The notes: generated from the sequence alone by a model not told the origin. Shown: positions 5,487 to 12,149, numbered from the stretch's first letter. The stretch is 13,982 nt of DNA from UM-FILTER-37-12 sp964344965 (GCA_964344965.1 CAYFPJ010000023.1:1-13982), one strand, 5' to 3'. Made by a program: numbers and translations.

Positions 5487-6455
5487 ATGTCAGACGAAAA
5501 TTTCCTCGACCTAGCAATCATCGGAGCAGCAGCAGCTGGATCAGCAGCAGCAATTTACGCTGCCAGAAGAAATCTCAACTTTGTCGTGGTAAGTAAGGAT
5601 ATCGGAGGTGAAGTAGCCCTCTCCGGTGAAGTAGAAAACTGGCCAGGTATCATCCATACCACTGGTTTTGAACTGGCTCAAAATTTTCACAAACATGTCA
5701 AATCATACAATGTTCAGATTGACGAAGGCTTTGGAATAACTAGCATCAAGCAAGAAAAAAATTATCATATCCTATCAGCCGAGAATTCTGTAGGTGAAAA
5801 AAAAGAATACAAAACCAAAGCTGTCATTATTGCTAGCGGAATTCATCCTAGACAACTGGGCATTCCCAAAGAAGAAGAACTGAAAGGAAAAGGAGTAACC
5901 TACTGTACAGTATGTGACGGACCTCTTTTCAAGGGAAAGACTACGGCCACGATCGGCGCCGGCAACTCTGCCGTGGAATCAGCCCTCATGATGGCTGGGA
6001 TCGCCGACAAGGTATATGTAGTCACAAAATATCCAGATACTCCAGATACCAAGGGCGGATTCCCCAAAGCAGAAGATATCCTAGTTGAAAAATTGAAAAA
6101 GTTAGAAAACGTAGAATTCGTCTATAACGCCAACACCACAAAAATATTAGGAGACGGGATGGTCTCAGGATTTAAGTATGAAGATAATGAATCAAAAGAA
6201 TCAAAAGAGGTGCAAGTGGACGGAGTCATGGTCCACATCGGCATGATCCCCAACTCACAATTTGTAGACCGTGCTGATAAGAATGAAGCTGGAGAAATAA
6301 AAATAGATTTCACTTGTCAGACCTCTTGCCCCGGGATTTTTGCAGCTGGAGATGTGACTGACATCCCATTCAAACAAATCTCCATTGCCGTCGGACAAGG
6401 AGCCACAGCCGCCCTCTCCGCCATTGACTACCTCAATCGATGGAAACCAGAATAA
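5487..6455 (+). CDS. trxB: Thioredoxin-reductase-like FAD disulfide reductase
   Basis: This low-molecular-weight flavoprotein would pass electrons from a nicotinamide cofactor through FAD to a CxxC disulfide and on to thioredoxin or a similar partner. In its 322 residues the FAD-binding motif is GAAAAGSAAAIYAARR (13-28), an Ala-rich version of GxGPAG encoded by GCA repeats. The redox pair is YCTVCDG (139-145, Cys140 and Cys143), the second nucleotide-binding motif is TIGAGNSAVESAL (155-167), and GIFAAGDVTDIP (283-294) is the C-terminal FAD motif. The HRRxxFR signature that binds the NADPH phosphate is missing; the region reads VVTKYPDTPDTKGGFPKAEDIL (178-199). NADH or another donor is therefore possible, as in AhpF-like proteins. 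It is the third gene after rpiB and rpe, 43 bases beyond rpe, with leader AATAAAATATG. The family call is firm and the cofactor is open. Confidence 0.9.
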   Translation: MSDENFLDLAIIGAAAAGSAAAIYAARRNLNFVVVSKDIGGEVALSGEVENWPGIIHTTGFELAQNFHKHVKSYNVQIDEGFGITSIKQEKNYHILSAENSVGEKKEYKTKAVIIASGIHPRQLGIPKEEELKGKGVTYCTVCDGPLFKGKTTATIGAGNSAVESALMMAGIADKVYVVTKYPDTPDTKGGFPKAEDILVEKLKKLENVEFVYNANTTKILGDGMVSGFKYEDNESKESKEVQVDGVMVHIGMIPNSQFVDRADKNEAGEIKIDFTCQTSCPGIFAAGDVTDIPFKQISIAVGQGATAALSAIDYLNRWKPE

Positions 6456-6464
6456 CAACCATCC

Positions 6465-6567
6465 TGTCATCCTGACCCTGAGCGACCGAAGGGAGTCGAA
6501 GGGGAAGGATCTTTAGCAAGGAAGACATTCTCTGTAAGAAAGATCCTTCGCTGCGCTCAGGATGACA
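6465..6567. mobile_element. MITE-like element with TGTCATCCTGA ends
   Basis: Terminal inverted repeats TGTCATCCTGA (6465-6475) and TCAGGATGACA (6557-6567) pair perfectly over 11 bp, and inner arms AAGGATCTTT (6505-6514) and AAAGATCCTT (6539-6548) also pair. The left side contains GAGCGACCGAAGGGAGTCGA, which looks like a nested GAGCGA...GTCGAAGG repeat. There is no coding capacity. Elements with these ends are, from memory, widely dispersed in bacterial genomes. It lies between the trxB stop and its terminator. Confidence 0.8.
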
Positions 6568-6598
6568 ATTTTTTCGAACAGGACCAATCTATTAGCAT

Positions 6599-6630
6599 AA
6601 AAAACAGCTCTCGATATAAGGCTGTTTTTT
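6599..6630. terminator. Bidirectional intrinsic terminator after trxB
   Basis: AAAAAACAGC (6599-6608) and GCTGTTTTTT (6621-6630) form a 10-bp stem with a 12-base loop and T-runs on both strands. It closes the rpiB-rpe-trxB unit. Confidence 0.85.
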
Positions 6631-6631
6631 C

Positions 6632-6660
6632 TGGAAAAAATAAAATAGCTCTGCTATACT
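6632..6660 (+). promoter_or_regulatory. Extended -10 promoter of the paired membrane-protein genes
   Basis: -35-like TGGAAA (6632-6637), a 17-base spacer and extended -10 TGCTATACT (6652-6660). The ATG at 6671 is only 10 bases past the -10 hexamer, so the message would have a leader of a few bases at most, meaning nearly leaderless translation. Confidence 0.65.
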
Positions 6661-6670
6661 TACCTATGCT

Positions 6671-6889
6671 ATGGAAATACTTACCAAACTCGCCGGGGCC
6701 CTTGGCTTGATATTCATTACCTGGGGAATATTTATCAAGCAAGAGATAAAACAAGACTATATATTTGCACTAGGTGGAACATTTTTGTTAGTTTATAGCG
6801 TTTACCTTAAAGACCCAATATTCATTCCCCTTCAAATTATCTTCATTTTAGCCAGTCTATACGAAATATATAAGATAAAAAAGAAATAA
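6671..6889 (+). CDS. Small three-helix membrane protein, paralogue of the next gene
   Basis: The 72 residues contain three predicted membrane helices: about 4-22 (LTKLAGALGLIFITWGIFI), 30-47 (YIFALGGTFLLVYSVYLK) and 49-66, followed by a basic tail (KIKKK), which would place the C-terminus in the cytoplasm. The pattern GG-x4-VYS-x-Y-x3-xxIF is shared with the next protein. I do not recognise a named family. Small three-helix proteins of the SemiSWEET or lipid-A-synthase N-terminal (LAB_N) kind have similar size and topology, but this is only a resemblance. The gene sits directly after an extended -10 promoter and ends 1 base before the next gene, so the two are surely co-transcribed and may form a heteromer. 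Confidence 0.75.
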   Translation: MEILTKLAGALGLIFITWGIFIKQEIKQDYIFALGGTFLLVYSVYLKDPIFIPLQIIFILASLYEIYKIKKK

Positions 6890-6890
6890 T

Positions 6891-7223
6891 ATGCTTTTAG
6901 AATCATGCCTACCAATCTTACCTAGATGTACCGGCGAATGGTACTTAGTACTTTCTGGATTTCTCGGAGCAGTGTTACTCATTTACTCACAATTCGTAGA
7001 AGCTGAACACCGCCGGGACATTATCCGCATCTTGGGAGCTGGCGGACTATTTGTCTATTCATATTACATTTCCAACACTATCTTCATGATTGTCAGTGCC
7101 GGAATAGGATTTGCTGCCCTCATAGAATTTGTAGAAATTCTAGCAGGAGTCCACAAACACCTCCCCGAAGATTTGAAAAGCTCCATAAAAAAACATAGAG
7201 GGCTCAGGGTTAATGATAAATAA
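6891..7223 (+). CDS. Three-helix membrane protein, paralogue of the preceding gene
   Basis: The 110 residues have a short N-terminal extension with two cysteines (Cys6, Cys13), then three predicted membrane helices at about 17-36 (WYLVLSGFLGAVLLIYSQFV), 46-60 (RILGAGGLFVYSYYI) and 63-86 (TIFMIVSAGIGFAALIEFVEILAG). A charged cytoplasmic-type tail follows (HKHLPEDLKSSIKKHRG). The core aligns by eye without gaps to the preceding 72-residue protein: L-x3-G-x-LI in helix 1, GG-x4-VYS-x-Y before helix 3, and IF-x7-A-x-xE. That points to duplication followed by divergence. The start ATG 6891 comes 1 base after the upstream stop, with no Shine-Dalgarno. The function is unknown. A transporter half or an assembly partner are the obvious possibilities. 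Confidence 0.75.
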   Translation: MLLESCLPILPRCTGEWYLVLSGFLGAVLLIYSQFVEAEHRRDIIRILGAGGLFVYSYYISNTIFMIVSAGIGFAALIEFVEILAGVHKHLPEDLKSSIKKHRGLRVNDK

Positions 7224-7232
7224 CCAAATCTG

Positions 7233-7285
7233 TTGTTAATTGTTAAAAGCCTGCCCTGAGCAAAGTCGAAGGGTTAATTGTCAAA
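7233..7285. repeat. Repeat cluster before the sugar-kinase gene
   Basis: TTGTTAATTGTTAAAAG (7231-7247) and GTTAATTGTCAAAAG (7273-7287) flank CCCTGAGCAAAGTCGAAGGG (7254-7273). The middle piece is a familiar dispersed repeat (a CCTGAGCRAAGTCGAAGG type) and shares GAGCRA/GTCGAAGG text with the MITE-like element at 6465-6567. The repeat appears to have inserted into an AT-rich tandem sequence right ahead of the start codon. Confidence 0.65.
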
Positions 7286-7289
7286 AGTT

Positions 7290-8261
7290 ATGCTCGACCT
7301 TATCACAATTGGAGACTCACTGGTAGATATTTTTTTTGTTTTGGATGAAAAAAATTCAGATTGCTCTGTAGATCTGAAGAGTAAAAAAATTTGCTTCAAT
7401 TATGCTGACAAAATGTGTATCGAACACAGTACTCACTCTGTAGGAGGTAATGCTGCCAATGTATCTGTCGGTACCAAAAAACTAGGTCTCGATACTGCCA
7501 TATTTACAGAAATCGGAGATGATATAAACGGTCAAATAATTTTTGATACTTTTCAAAAAGCAGGAATAAATACAAGCCTAATAAAAATGCAGAAAAATGA
7601 AGAAACCAGGTATTCTGTAGTCTTGAATTACAAAAGCGAGAGGACAATTCTCTCCTACCATGCCAAGAGATCCTACACACTACCAAATTTACCAGACACA
7701 AAATGGATCTACTACACTTCTCTTGGCAAATCTTTTGAAAAATTACAAAAAAAATTGATTACTTATCTCAAAAAAAATCCAGATACCAAGCTGGCTATGA
7801 ACCCAGGCTCATACCAATTCAAACATGGGCTTAAAACCATCAAACAAATATTGCCCATGGTAGATCTACTACTTGTCAACAAAGAGGAGGCTGAAAAACT
7901 GATAGGAAAAAAGAAGGCAATAAAAGACTTACTAAAATCAATTTACAAAATCGGAGTAGAACGAGTCGTAATTACAGACAGTACACGTGGATCATATTCA
8001 ACAGACGGAATAAATTTTTATTTCATGGAAACCTATCCTATCAAAGCCTTAGCCAAGACAGGAGCAGGAGATGCTTATACTAGTGGATTCTTATCTGCCA
8101 CTATAGCCGGAAAAGAAATTGATGAAGCGATGAAATGGGGTACTGCAAACGCTGGTGGTGTAATTCAAAAGTTTGGAGCTCAGCAGGGCTTGCTCAGTAA
8201 TAGGCAAATCCAAAAAATAATAAAAAAATACCCGAAAGTGACTCCAAAAAAAATAAAATGA
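7290..8261 (+). CDS. PfkB-family (ribokinase-like) sugar or nucleoside kinase
   Basis: This ATP-dependent kinase would phosphorylate a sugar, sugar phosphate or nucleoside in the cytoplasm. I chose ATG 7290 (MLDLITIGDSLVDIFF, 323 residues); an in-frame TTG at 7278 lies inside a repeat. Numbered from ATG 7290, the first PfkB signature is GGNAANVSVGTKKLG (52-66) with GDDINGQ following, NPGSY lies at 171-175, NKEEAEKLIG at 197-206, and TGAGDAYTSGFL at 257-268 holds the anion hole and the catalytic base Asp261. The usual Asp before TxGAGD is Lys here. The substrate cannot be read from sequence. Ribokinase, fructokinase and adenosine-kinase-like functions are all possible, and the nearby rpiB and rpe make ribose or nucleoside salvage attractive. 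The gene follows the membrane-protein pair by 66 bases and ends before a terminator. Confidence 0.9.
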   Translation: MLDLITIGDSLVDIFFVLDEKNSDCSVDLKSKKICFNYADKMCIEHSTHSVGGNAANVSVGTKKLGLDTAIFTEIGDDINGQIIFDTFQKAGINTSLIKMQKNEETRYSVVLNYKSERTILSYHAKRSYTLPNLPDTKWIYYTSLGKSFEKLQKKLITYLKKNPDTKLAMNPGSYQFKHGLKTIKQILPMVDLLLVNKEEAEKLIGKKKAIKDLLKSIYKIGVERVVITDSTRGSYSTDGINFYFMETYPIKALAKTGAGDAYTSGFLSATIAGKEIDEAMKWGTANAGGVIQKFGAQQGLLSNRQIQKIIKKYPKVTPKKIK

Positions 8262-8407
8262 ACCCCGTGCCGGCATGGCAGTACAAAATGTCCGGCAAAA
8301 GGATTCATCCGCCGAAGCTCACGATGGATATGCAAGCAAACCGAAAAAGCTCAGCATTCACCTTTACCATGATGAAATGTGTTATTATAGCGAAGGTGGA
8401 TAATATC
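8262..8407. other. Gap with no recognisable gene
   Basis: These 146 bases hold no plausible ORF or RNA gene that I can identify. TGCCGGCA (8268-8275) is a short palindrome, and ATTCACCTT (8355-8363) and AAGGTGGAT (8394-8402) form an imperfect inverted repeat. The stretch is richer in G+C than its neighbours and may be repeat-derived. Confidence 0.4.
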
Positions 8408-8438
8408 AAAAAATTGGCTTAATTAAGCCAATTTTTTT
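8408..8438. terminator. Perfect palindromic terminator after the sugar kinase
   Basis: AAAAAATTGGCTTAA (8408-8422) and its exact complement TTAAGCCAATTTTTT (8423-8437) give a 15-bp palindrome with T-runs in both directions. It ends the upstream unit just ahead of the next promoter. Confidence 0.85.
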
Positions 8439-8448
8439 AAATTTACCA

Positions 8449-8477
8449 TTGACATTTGGCCTGGGGTGAATTATACT
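8449..8477 (+). promoter_or_regulatory. Near-consensus promoter of the ATP-grasp gene
   Basis: -35 TTGACA (8449-8454), a 17-base spacer and -10 TATACT (8472-8477). Transcription should start near 8484, leaving a leader of about 23 bases before ATG 8507. This is among the best promoters in the window. Confidence 0.8.
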
Positions 8478-8506
8478 AATTTTCATTATTACGTATATTC
8501 TGTATT

Positions 8507-9877
8507 ATGGCAAAAAACAGCAAACACTCTCTGCCCCTACCAATTGTTGGCAAACTATACCAACAAGTGGTCAAAGCAGTGACTCCAGAAAAAAAAGAGA
8601 GAGAGAAACCAAAGGATATCATCCTCTATGTAGGGAAAGTATACAACCACATGATCGACGCGATAAAAGCACATACCAAAGAAGAAAAGAAAAAATACAG
8701 GATTGCTCTCCTACACGATTCTAAACAAAAATTAGACAAATACACCGTATCTGCTCTTGATCGAGTTGATATTGTCCTGAGCTGCAACACAAACTCTCCA
8801 GATGACCTACAAAAAACTCTAATGCCCTATGCTGAGGCATTGTATGCGGTGACTTGTCGCACAGAAGGTCATATACCACTACTTTCAAAAGTAATCCCCC
8901 ATGTACCATATGTGCTAGGACCAACTGCAGAATCTCTTCTGTGGTCATCAGAAAAATTGAAAATGCGTCGACGACTTTATAATTACGACGAAAAATTAAC
9001 GCCAGCTTTCACCATCATACACGACCAAAAAAAAGAATCTATAAAGAGAATAGAAAAAGATATAAAGTATCCAATGGTGGTAAAACCATCTGGTTTGGCT
9101 GAAAGTATGTTTGTAACAATCTGCTACCATCGCGAAGAACTGGAGTCTACCCTCAAGACAATTTTTAAAAAGATGGAGCAAAGATATAAAGATAGCAACT
9201 TCTTACATGATCCCCAAATATTGGTAGAACATTTCATGGAAGGGAATCAATACTCTATAGATGCTTACGTCAATAATTCTGGAAAAATATTCTTTTGTCC
9301 ATTGGTATATGTAAAAACAGGAAAAAGTATTGGTTTTGACGATTTCTTTGGGTATATCCAAATGACTCCTTCACAGCTGAATGATGACAGCCAAGCCGCA
9401 GCAAAAGAAACAGCCACGAAAACAATCTACGCTCTTGGGTTACGTAACACATCTGTCCACATAGAATTATTTCGCACAGAAGACGGTTGGAAGGTAATCG
9501 AAGCCGGAGCCAGAGTTGGTGGGTTCAGACATATGCTTTATTCATTTTCTTTTGGGATAAATCATACTGTAAATGATATCCTGAATAAGGCCGGTAAAAA
9601 ACCAATTATTCCCAAAAAACAACTTGGTCACTCAGTGGCCATGAAATTTTATGCGAAAAAGGAAGGTAGACTTGCCAAAATAAGTGGCATAAAAAAAATA
9701 CAAGATCTAAAATCTTTTAAAAGAATTTATATCAATAAAAAAATAGGAGATGTTTGTAAATTTGCCAAGCATGGTGGAGTGAGTATATTCAATATTATTA
9801 TGTTCAATAAAGAAAGATCTGATTTGCTGGCCGACATTAGACGAGCAGAACAAATGATTGATATTGAAACAGAATAA
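8507..9877 (+). CDS. ATP-grasp ligase of unknown substrate
   Basis: ATP-grasp enzymes join a carboxylate to an amine, thiol or similar group through an acyl phosphate. The 456 residues start with a basic segment (1-36) and a Rossmann-like N-terminal domain (about 37-140: DIILYVGKVYNHMI, RIALLHDSKQ, VDIVLSCN). The ATP-grasp core follows, with Lys193 in MVVKPSG (190-196), VEHFMEGNQYSID (240-252), HIELFRTEDGW (318-328) and EAGARVGGFRHM (332-343). The Glu and Arg of the last motif would bind Mg-ATP, with Gly-Ala where many relatives have Asn-Pro. The C-terminal part (about 372-456) probably forms a small added domain. It is transcribed alone from a strong promoter, so neighbours do not reveal the substrate. 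The product could be a peptide-like, amino acid or carbamoyl-type ligation. The family is clear and the reaction is unknown. Confidence 0.88.
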   Translation: MAKNSKHSLPLPIVGKLYQQVVKAVTPEKKEREKPKDIILYVGKVYNHMIDAIKAHTKEEKKKYRIALLHDSKQKLDKYTVSALDRVDIVLSCNTNSPDDLQKTLMPYAEALYAVTCRTEGHIPLLSKVIPHVPYVLGPTAESLLWSSEKLKMRRRLYNYDEKLTPAFTIIHDQKKESIKRIEKDIKYPMVVKPSGLAESMFVTICYHREELESTLKTIFKKMEQRYKDSNFLHDPQILVEHFMEGNQYSIDAYVNNSGKIFFCPLVYVKTGKSIGFDDFFGYIQMTPSQLNDDSQAAAKETATKTIYALGLRNTSVHIELFRTEDGWKVIEAGARVGGFRHMLYSFSFGINHTVNDILNKAGKKPIIPKKQLGHSVAMKFYAKKEGRLAKISGIKKIQDLKSFKRIYINKKIGDVCKFAKHGGVSIFNIIMFNKERSDLLADIRRAEQMIDIETE

Positions 9878-9899
9878 AACAATAAAAAATAGTTGCAAT

Positions 9900-9930
9900 A
9901 AAAAACTCTCACATATTGTGAGGGTTTTTT
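9900..9930. terminator. Bidirectional terminator between convergent genes
   Basis: AAAAAAC (9900-9906) and GTTTTTT (9924-9930) enclose TCTCAC/GTGAGG with one T-G pair and a 5-base loop. It can stop the ATP-grasp transcript on the plus strand and the opposing transcript that ends at 10006. Confidence 0.85.
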
Positions 9931-10005
9931 GATAAAAAATGTAGACAACTTATAATAAATTACTGACACTTGGAGAGTACGGCTGCCAGCTGCCCATATC
10001 ACTAG

Positions 10006-10716
10006 TCATGCCAGACTTATGCCTTTTACTTTGAACTCCCTCCTCCTGCCTTCAAAATGACCTCTCATATTGCAAACAGCTGCAAAATCTACTTCTGGAC
10101 CAAGAAGACAAAAACCATACTCAAATCCTCTCACCTGGGCCCGCATTTCAGAGGCTAGCTGAGGGTGCTCCTGCTCACTGTCAGCAATACGTCTGATCAC
10201 ATCAAGCTCTTGCTCTATTTCTAATAAGATCTGGGCAAATTCAGCAACTTTAGCTTCAAATTTCTTACTATCAGTACTCCTGATACTTTGCACAGCATGT
10301 TGACGAAGAGATTGGTTCATACTTACCAAAACCTCACAAAGCTCTATCCTCTCATCAGAAGTAAAGAAGCTGGCAGGCCGCCCACTATGCAAGTCACGGA
10401 GGCTGCCGCCATGCAATTTGAAATCTTGATAACGTTTTTTCATTTTGCGAGATGAATGAGAAATAAGAAAATTTTCTCCAATATGACCTTCATATACGGC
10501 TATAAATTCTTCAAAAGCCTTCCTATATGGCCAGACATAGCGACCAAAAGTTATCATCGTATCTTCTATCTCTTCGAGGCTGAGTTCATAATTATTTTTT
10601 ACTTGCTCAAGAGCTGTAGCCATATCCTGTCTCAATTCCATAGGCAAAATAGGCTCGACATGATTGTAGAGTCTTTCAAATATGGAAATTGTGTATTGGG
10701 CAGAAACCTCGTGCAT
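10006..10716 (-). CDS. Hypothetical helical protein
   Basis: I do not recognise this 236-residue protein. I chose ATG 10716 because a promoter ends just upstream; the frame stays open further but would run back through that promoter and into the exonuclease gene. The sequence should be largely helical: ISIFERLYNHVEPILP and RQDMATALEQVKNNYELSLEEIEDTMITFGRYVW come early, and a long charged stretch around 140-185 (KFEAKVAEFAQILLEIEQELDVIRRIADSEQ) could form a coiled coil. A basic patch (SRKMKKRYQDFKLHGG, about 91-106) could contact nucleic acid. The C-terminus contains two isolated cysteines but no metal-binding pattern. It follows an exonuclease and an RNA methyltransferase on the same strand, yet has its own promoter. 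No function can be assigned. Confidence 0.7.
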   Translation of the reverse strand: MHEVSAQYTISIFERLYNHVEPILPMELRQDMATALEQVKNNYELSLEEIEDTMITFGRYVWPYRKAFEEFIAVYEGHIGENFLISHSSRKMKKRYQDFKLHGGSLRDLHSGRPASFFTSDERIELCEVLVSMNQSLRQHAVQSIRSTDSKKFEAKVAEFAQILLEIEQELDVIRRIADSEQEHPQLASEMRAQVRGFEYGFCLLGPEVDFAAVCNMRGHFEGRRREFKVKGISLA

Positions 10717-10721
10717 AAAAT

Positions 10722-10739
10722 AACCTTTAACCTTTAACC
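10722..10739. repeat. Heptamer repeat in the leader of the 10006-10716 gene
   Basis: AACCTTT occurs twice in tandem followed by AACC (10722-10739). On the coding strand this reads GGTTAAAGGTTAAAGGTT and ends 5 bases before the start codon, so the AAAGG copies could act as weak ribosome-binding sites. Confidence 0.6.
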
Positions 10740-10768
10740 AGTATACCAAAACCACAATCCAAAGCCAA
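10740..10768 (-). promoter_or_regulatory. Promoter of the 10006-10716 gene
   Basis: -35 TTGGCT (10768-10763), a 17-base spacer and extended -10 TGGTATACT (10748-10740). The -35 begins directly after the stop codon of the exonuclease gene. The predicted leader is about 17 bases. Confidence 0.65.
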
Positions 10769-11470
10769 CTATCTTCTATTAAAATACATATAATTCCTCC
10801 ACCGCAAATACAACTCTCGAGTAGCCCACAAATCTCCAGCACAATACTTGGCAATATCGATAAATTTGCCATCTCGAAACATGTCTTTCACATCATGACC
10901 TGTGACACCATTTGATTTGGGAGATTCTATTCCAAAAGCTTTGCAATAAAAATCAAGGTTGAATTTACGAGAAGCATTATAAAACGTGAGGTGCTCAAGC
11001 AGATCAACATGAATGTCAGAGCTATAGCGATATGGCATTAAATTTTTCGAAGGACGTATCCCGTTCATAGCTGAACGAAGCATCAAGACTGGACAATCAA
11101 ACCCTCGACCATTGAAGGTGACAAATTTATTAGCATATTTCATCACTCGCCAAAACATTTGTAAAATCTTTTTCTCACTACCAGAGTAATATTTGATATC
11201 TCCATGTGTAAAATCCTCAATCCCATAATCTTGCTTGTCCGCCAAAGCTTCAGCGGCGGCGGAATAATATACCGCCCCCTTCTTGCTTTCGACAGAAAGT
11301 ACCCCGATAGCTACAATCTTGTTAGTCGGGGCCCAAAGAGCCATCCTTTCTAATACCTTCTGTTCTTCTTCCTCATCGTCAGCAAATTTCATCAAGTAGT
11401 CTTGCTGAACTCGATCTAGAGAATCAAAATCAATGGGAACTGTCTCGATGTCAAAGACTAGAGTGTTCAT
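10769..11470 (-). CDS. Predicted 3'-5' exonuclease, DEDDy type (PolB-exonuclease-like)
   Basis: The 233 residues carry the motifs of an RNase-H-like 3'-5' exonuclease related to the proofreading domain of family B DNA polymerases. ExoI is VFDIET (5-10) with Asp7 and Glu9, ExoII is FVTFNGRGFDCPVL (116-129) with Asp125, and ExoIII is YCAGDLWAT (209-217) with Tyr209 and Asp213, the tyrosine marking the DEDDy subclass. WAPTNKIVAIGV (46-57) is also typical of the stand-alone group (Pfam DNA_pol_B_exo2, from memory). No polymerase domain is attached. It would degrade or trim single-stranded DNA or RNA ends in the cytoplasm. It follows the TrmH-type gene by 66 bases on the same strand; the gap is filled by AT-rich repeats, and no Shine-Dalgarno precedes ATG 11470. 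The family is firm and the substrate unknown. Confidence 0.9.
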   Translation of the reverse strand: MNTLVFDIETVPIDFDSLDRVQQDYLMKFADDEEEEQKVLERMALWAPTNKIVAIGVLSVESKKGAVYYSAAAEALADKQDYGIEDFTHGDIKYYSGSEKKILQMFWRVMKYANKFVTFNGRGFDCPVLMLRSAMNGIRPSKNLMPYRYSSDIHVDLLEHLTFYNASRKFNLDFYCKAFGIESPKSNGVTGHDVKDMFRDGKFIDIAKYCAGDLWATRELYLRWRNYMYFNRR

Positions 11471-11500
11471 ACAAATAGTTTGTAAAGTTTAAAAGTTCGT

Positions 11501-11554
11501 AAAGTTAAAAGTATTATAATAAATCTTTTATGAAATTTATAAACTTTTAACTTT
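11501..11554. repeat. 12-bp inverted repeat overlapping the trmH 3' end
   Basis: AAAGTTAAAAGT (11501-11512) and ACTTTTAACTTT (11543-11554) are perfect inverted copies 30 bases apart. The right arm encodes the C-terminus of the RNA methyltransferase (KVKS, the last residues before the final Leu). Related AAAGTT text also runs through 11484-11500. It may be a repeat that has captured the gene end, or a weak processing hairpin. Confidence 0.65.
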
Positions 11555-12013
11555 CTGACTAATTTCATACATCGCAATTCCAGCAGCAATCGAGACATTA
11601 AGACTCTCCTTCTTACCATACATCGGAATATGCACCACTTCATCACATAATTCCAAAATTTCTTCACTAATTCCATCCACCTCATTACCCACAACCAAAG
11701 CTACATTTTTATTAATTACCTGATCACTGATCACTGATAATTGTTTACTGTTTTTTGTCTTTTCTAATCCCAAAATCTTCACCCCCTTCTTCTTGAGCGA
11801 CATTACCAACCGCTTGAGGTCATTTCTGTGTTCCCAAGGCATCCACTTCTCTGCCCCAAGGGAGACTTTGTCAATCTGGACCTTAGGTGGAGTAGCTGTG
11901 TAACCTACAAGAAATAACTTGGTCACTCCACAAGCATCGGCAGTACGAAACATGGCTCCCACATTATGGCAGGAACGAATATTAGGTAATATCAGATAAA
12001 ATTTACTTTTCAT
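11537..12013 (-). CDS. TrmH/SpoU-family RNA 2'-O-methyltransferase
   Basis: SPOUT-fold enzymes of this family transfer a methyl group from S-adenosylmethionine to a ribose 2'-OH in tRNA or rRNA. I chose ATG 12013 (158 residues, MKSKFYLILPNIRSCHN) because conserved sequence begins at once; an ATG at 12025 and a TTG at 12052 lie upstream in frame, and AGGA lies 11 bases before the chosen ATG. Numbered from 12013, motif 1 is NIRSCHNVGAMFRTAD (11-26) with Arg23, motif 2 is ALVVGNEVDGIS (105-116) and motif 3 is HIPMYGKKESLNVSIAAGIA (128-147), which form the knotted cofactor pocket. There is no N-terminal substrate-binding extension, so it is a minimal, TrmL- or TrmH-like form. Residues 92-98 (LSVISDQ) come from a heptamer repeat. 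The target nucleotide cannot be inferred. Confidence 0.9.
   Translation of the reverse strand: MKSKFYLILPNIRSCHNVGAMFRTADACGVTKLFLVGYTATPPKVQIDKVSLGAEKWMPWEHRNDLKRLVMSLKKKGVKILGLEKTKNSKQLSVISDQVINKNVALVVGNEVDGISEEILELCDEVVHIPMYGKKESLNVSIAAGIAMYEISQKVKSL
11720..11740. repeat. Heptamer array (CTGATCA)x3 inside the RNA methyltransferase gene
   Basis: CTGATCA at 11720-11726 and 11727-11733 is followed by CTGATAA at 11734-11740. On the coding strand the 21 bases encode LSVISDQ (residues 92-98), just before the motif 2 strand. Because three heptamers equal seven codons, the array is frame-neutral at this length. Confidence 0.75.
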
Positions 12014-12149
12014 AGCTATTGGCATCCTAACGAAAATGAAACTAGTTGTCAAAAAATATCACAATATTGCTATTTTTTTAACAGTGTCGTAAAATATAAT
12101 AAATATACAAAATTACGAACAGTGCGAAAGGTCCGAACTTTCCGTAGAT

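Noticed and set aside
8355..8402. Small RNA candidate with an imperfect hairpin before the terminator
   Set aside because: No credible promoter with correct spacing was found, and the stem is short and imperfect. Listed only as an unexplained gap.
9931..10005. Short gene between the convergent genes
   Set aside because: No start codon with a sensible frame longer than a few codons exists. The overlapping antisense ORFs lack any support.
10717..10872. N-terminal extension of the 10006-10716 protein (Cys-rich hydrophobic segment)
   Set aside because: It would overlap the exonuclease gene end and include the promoter at 10740-10768. The hydrophobic look comes from reading non-coding and out-of-frame DNA.
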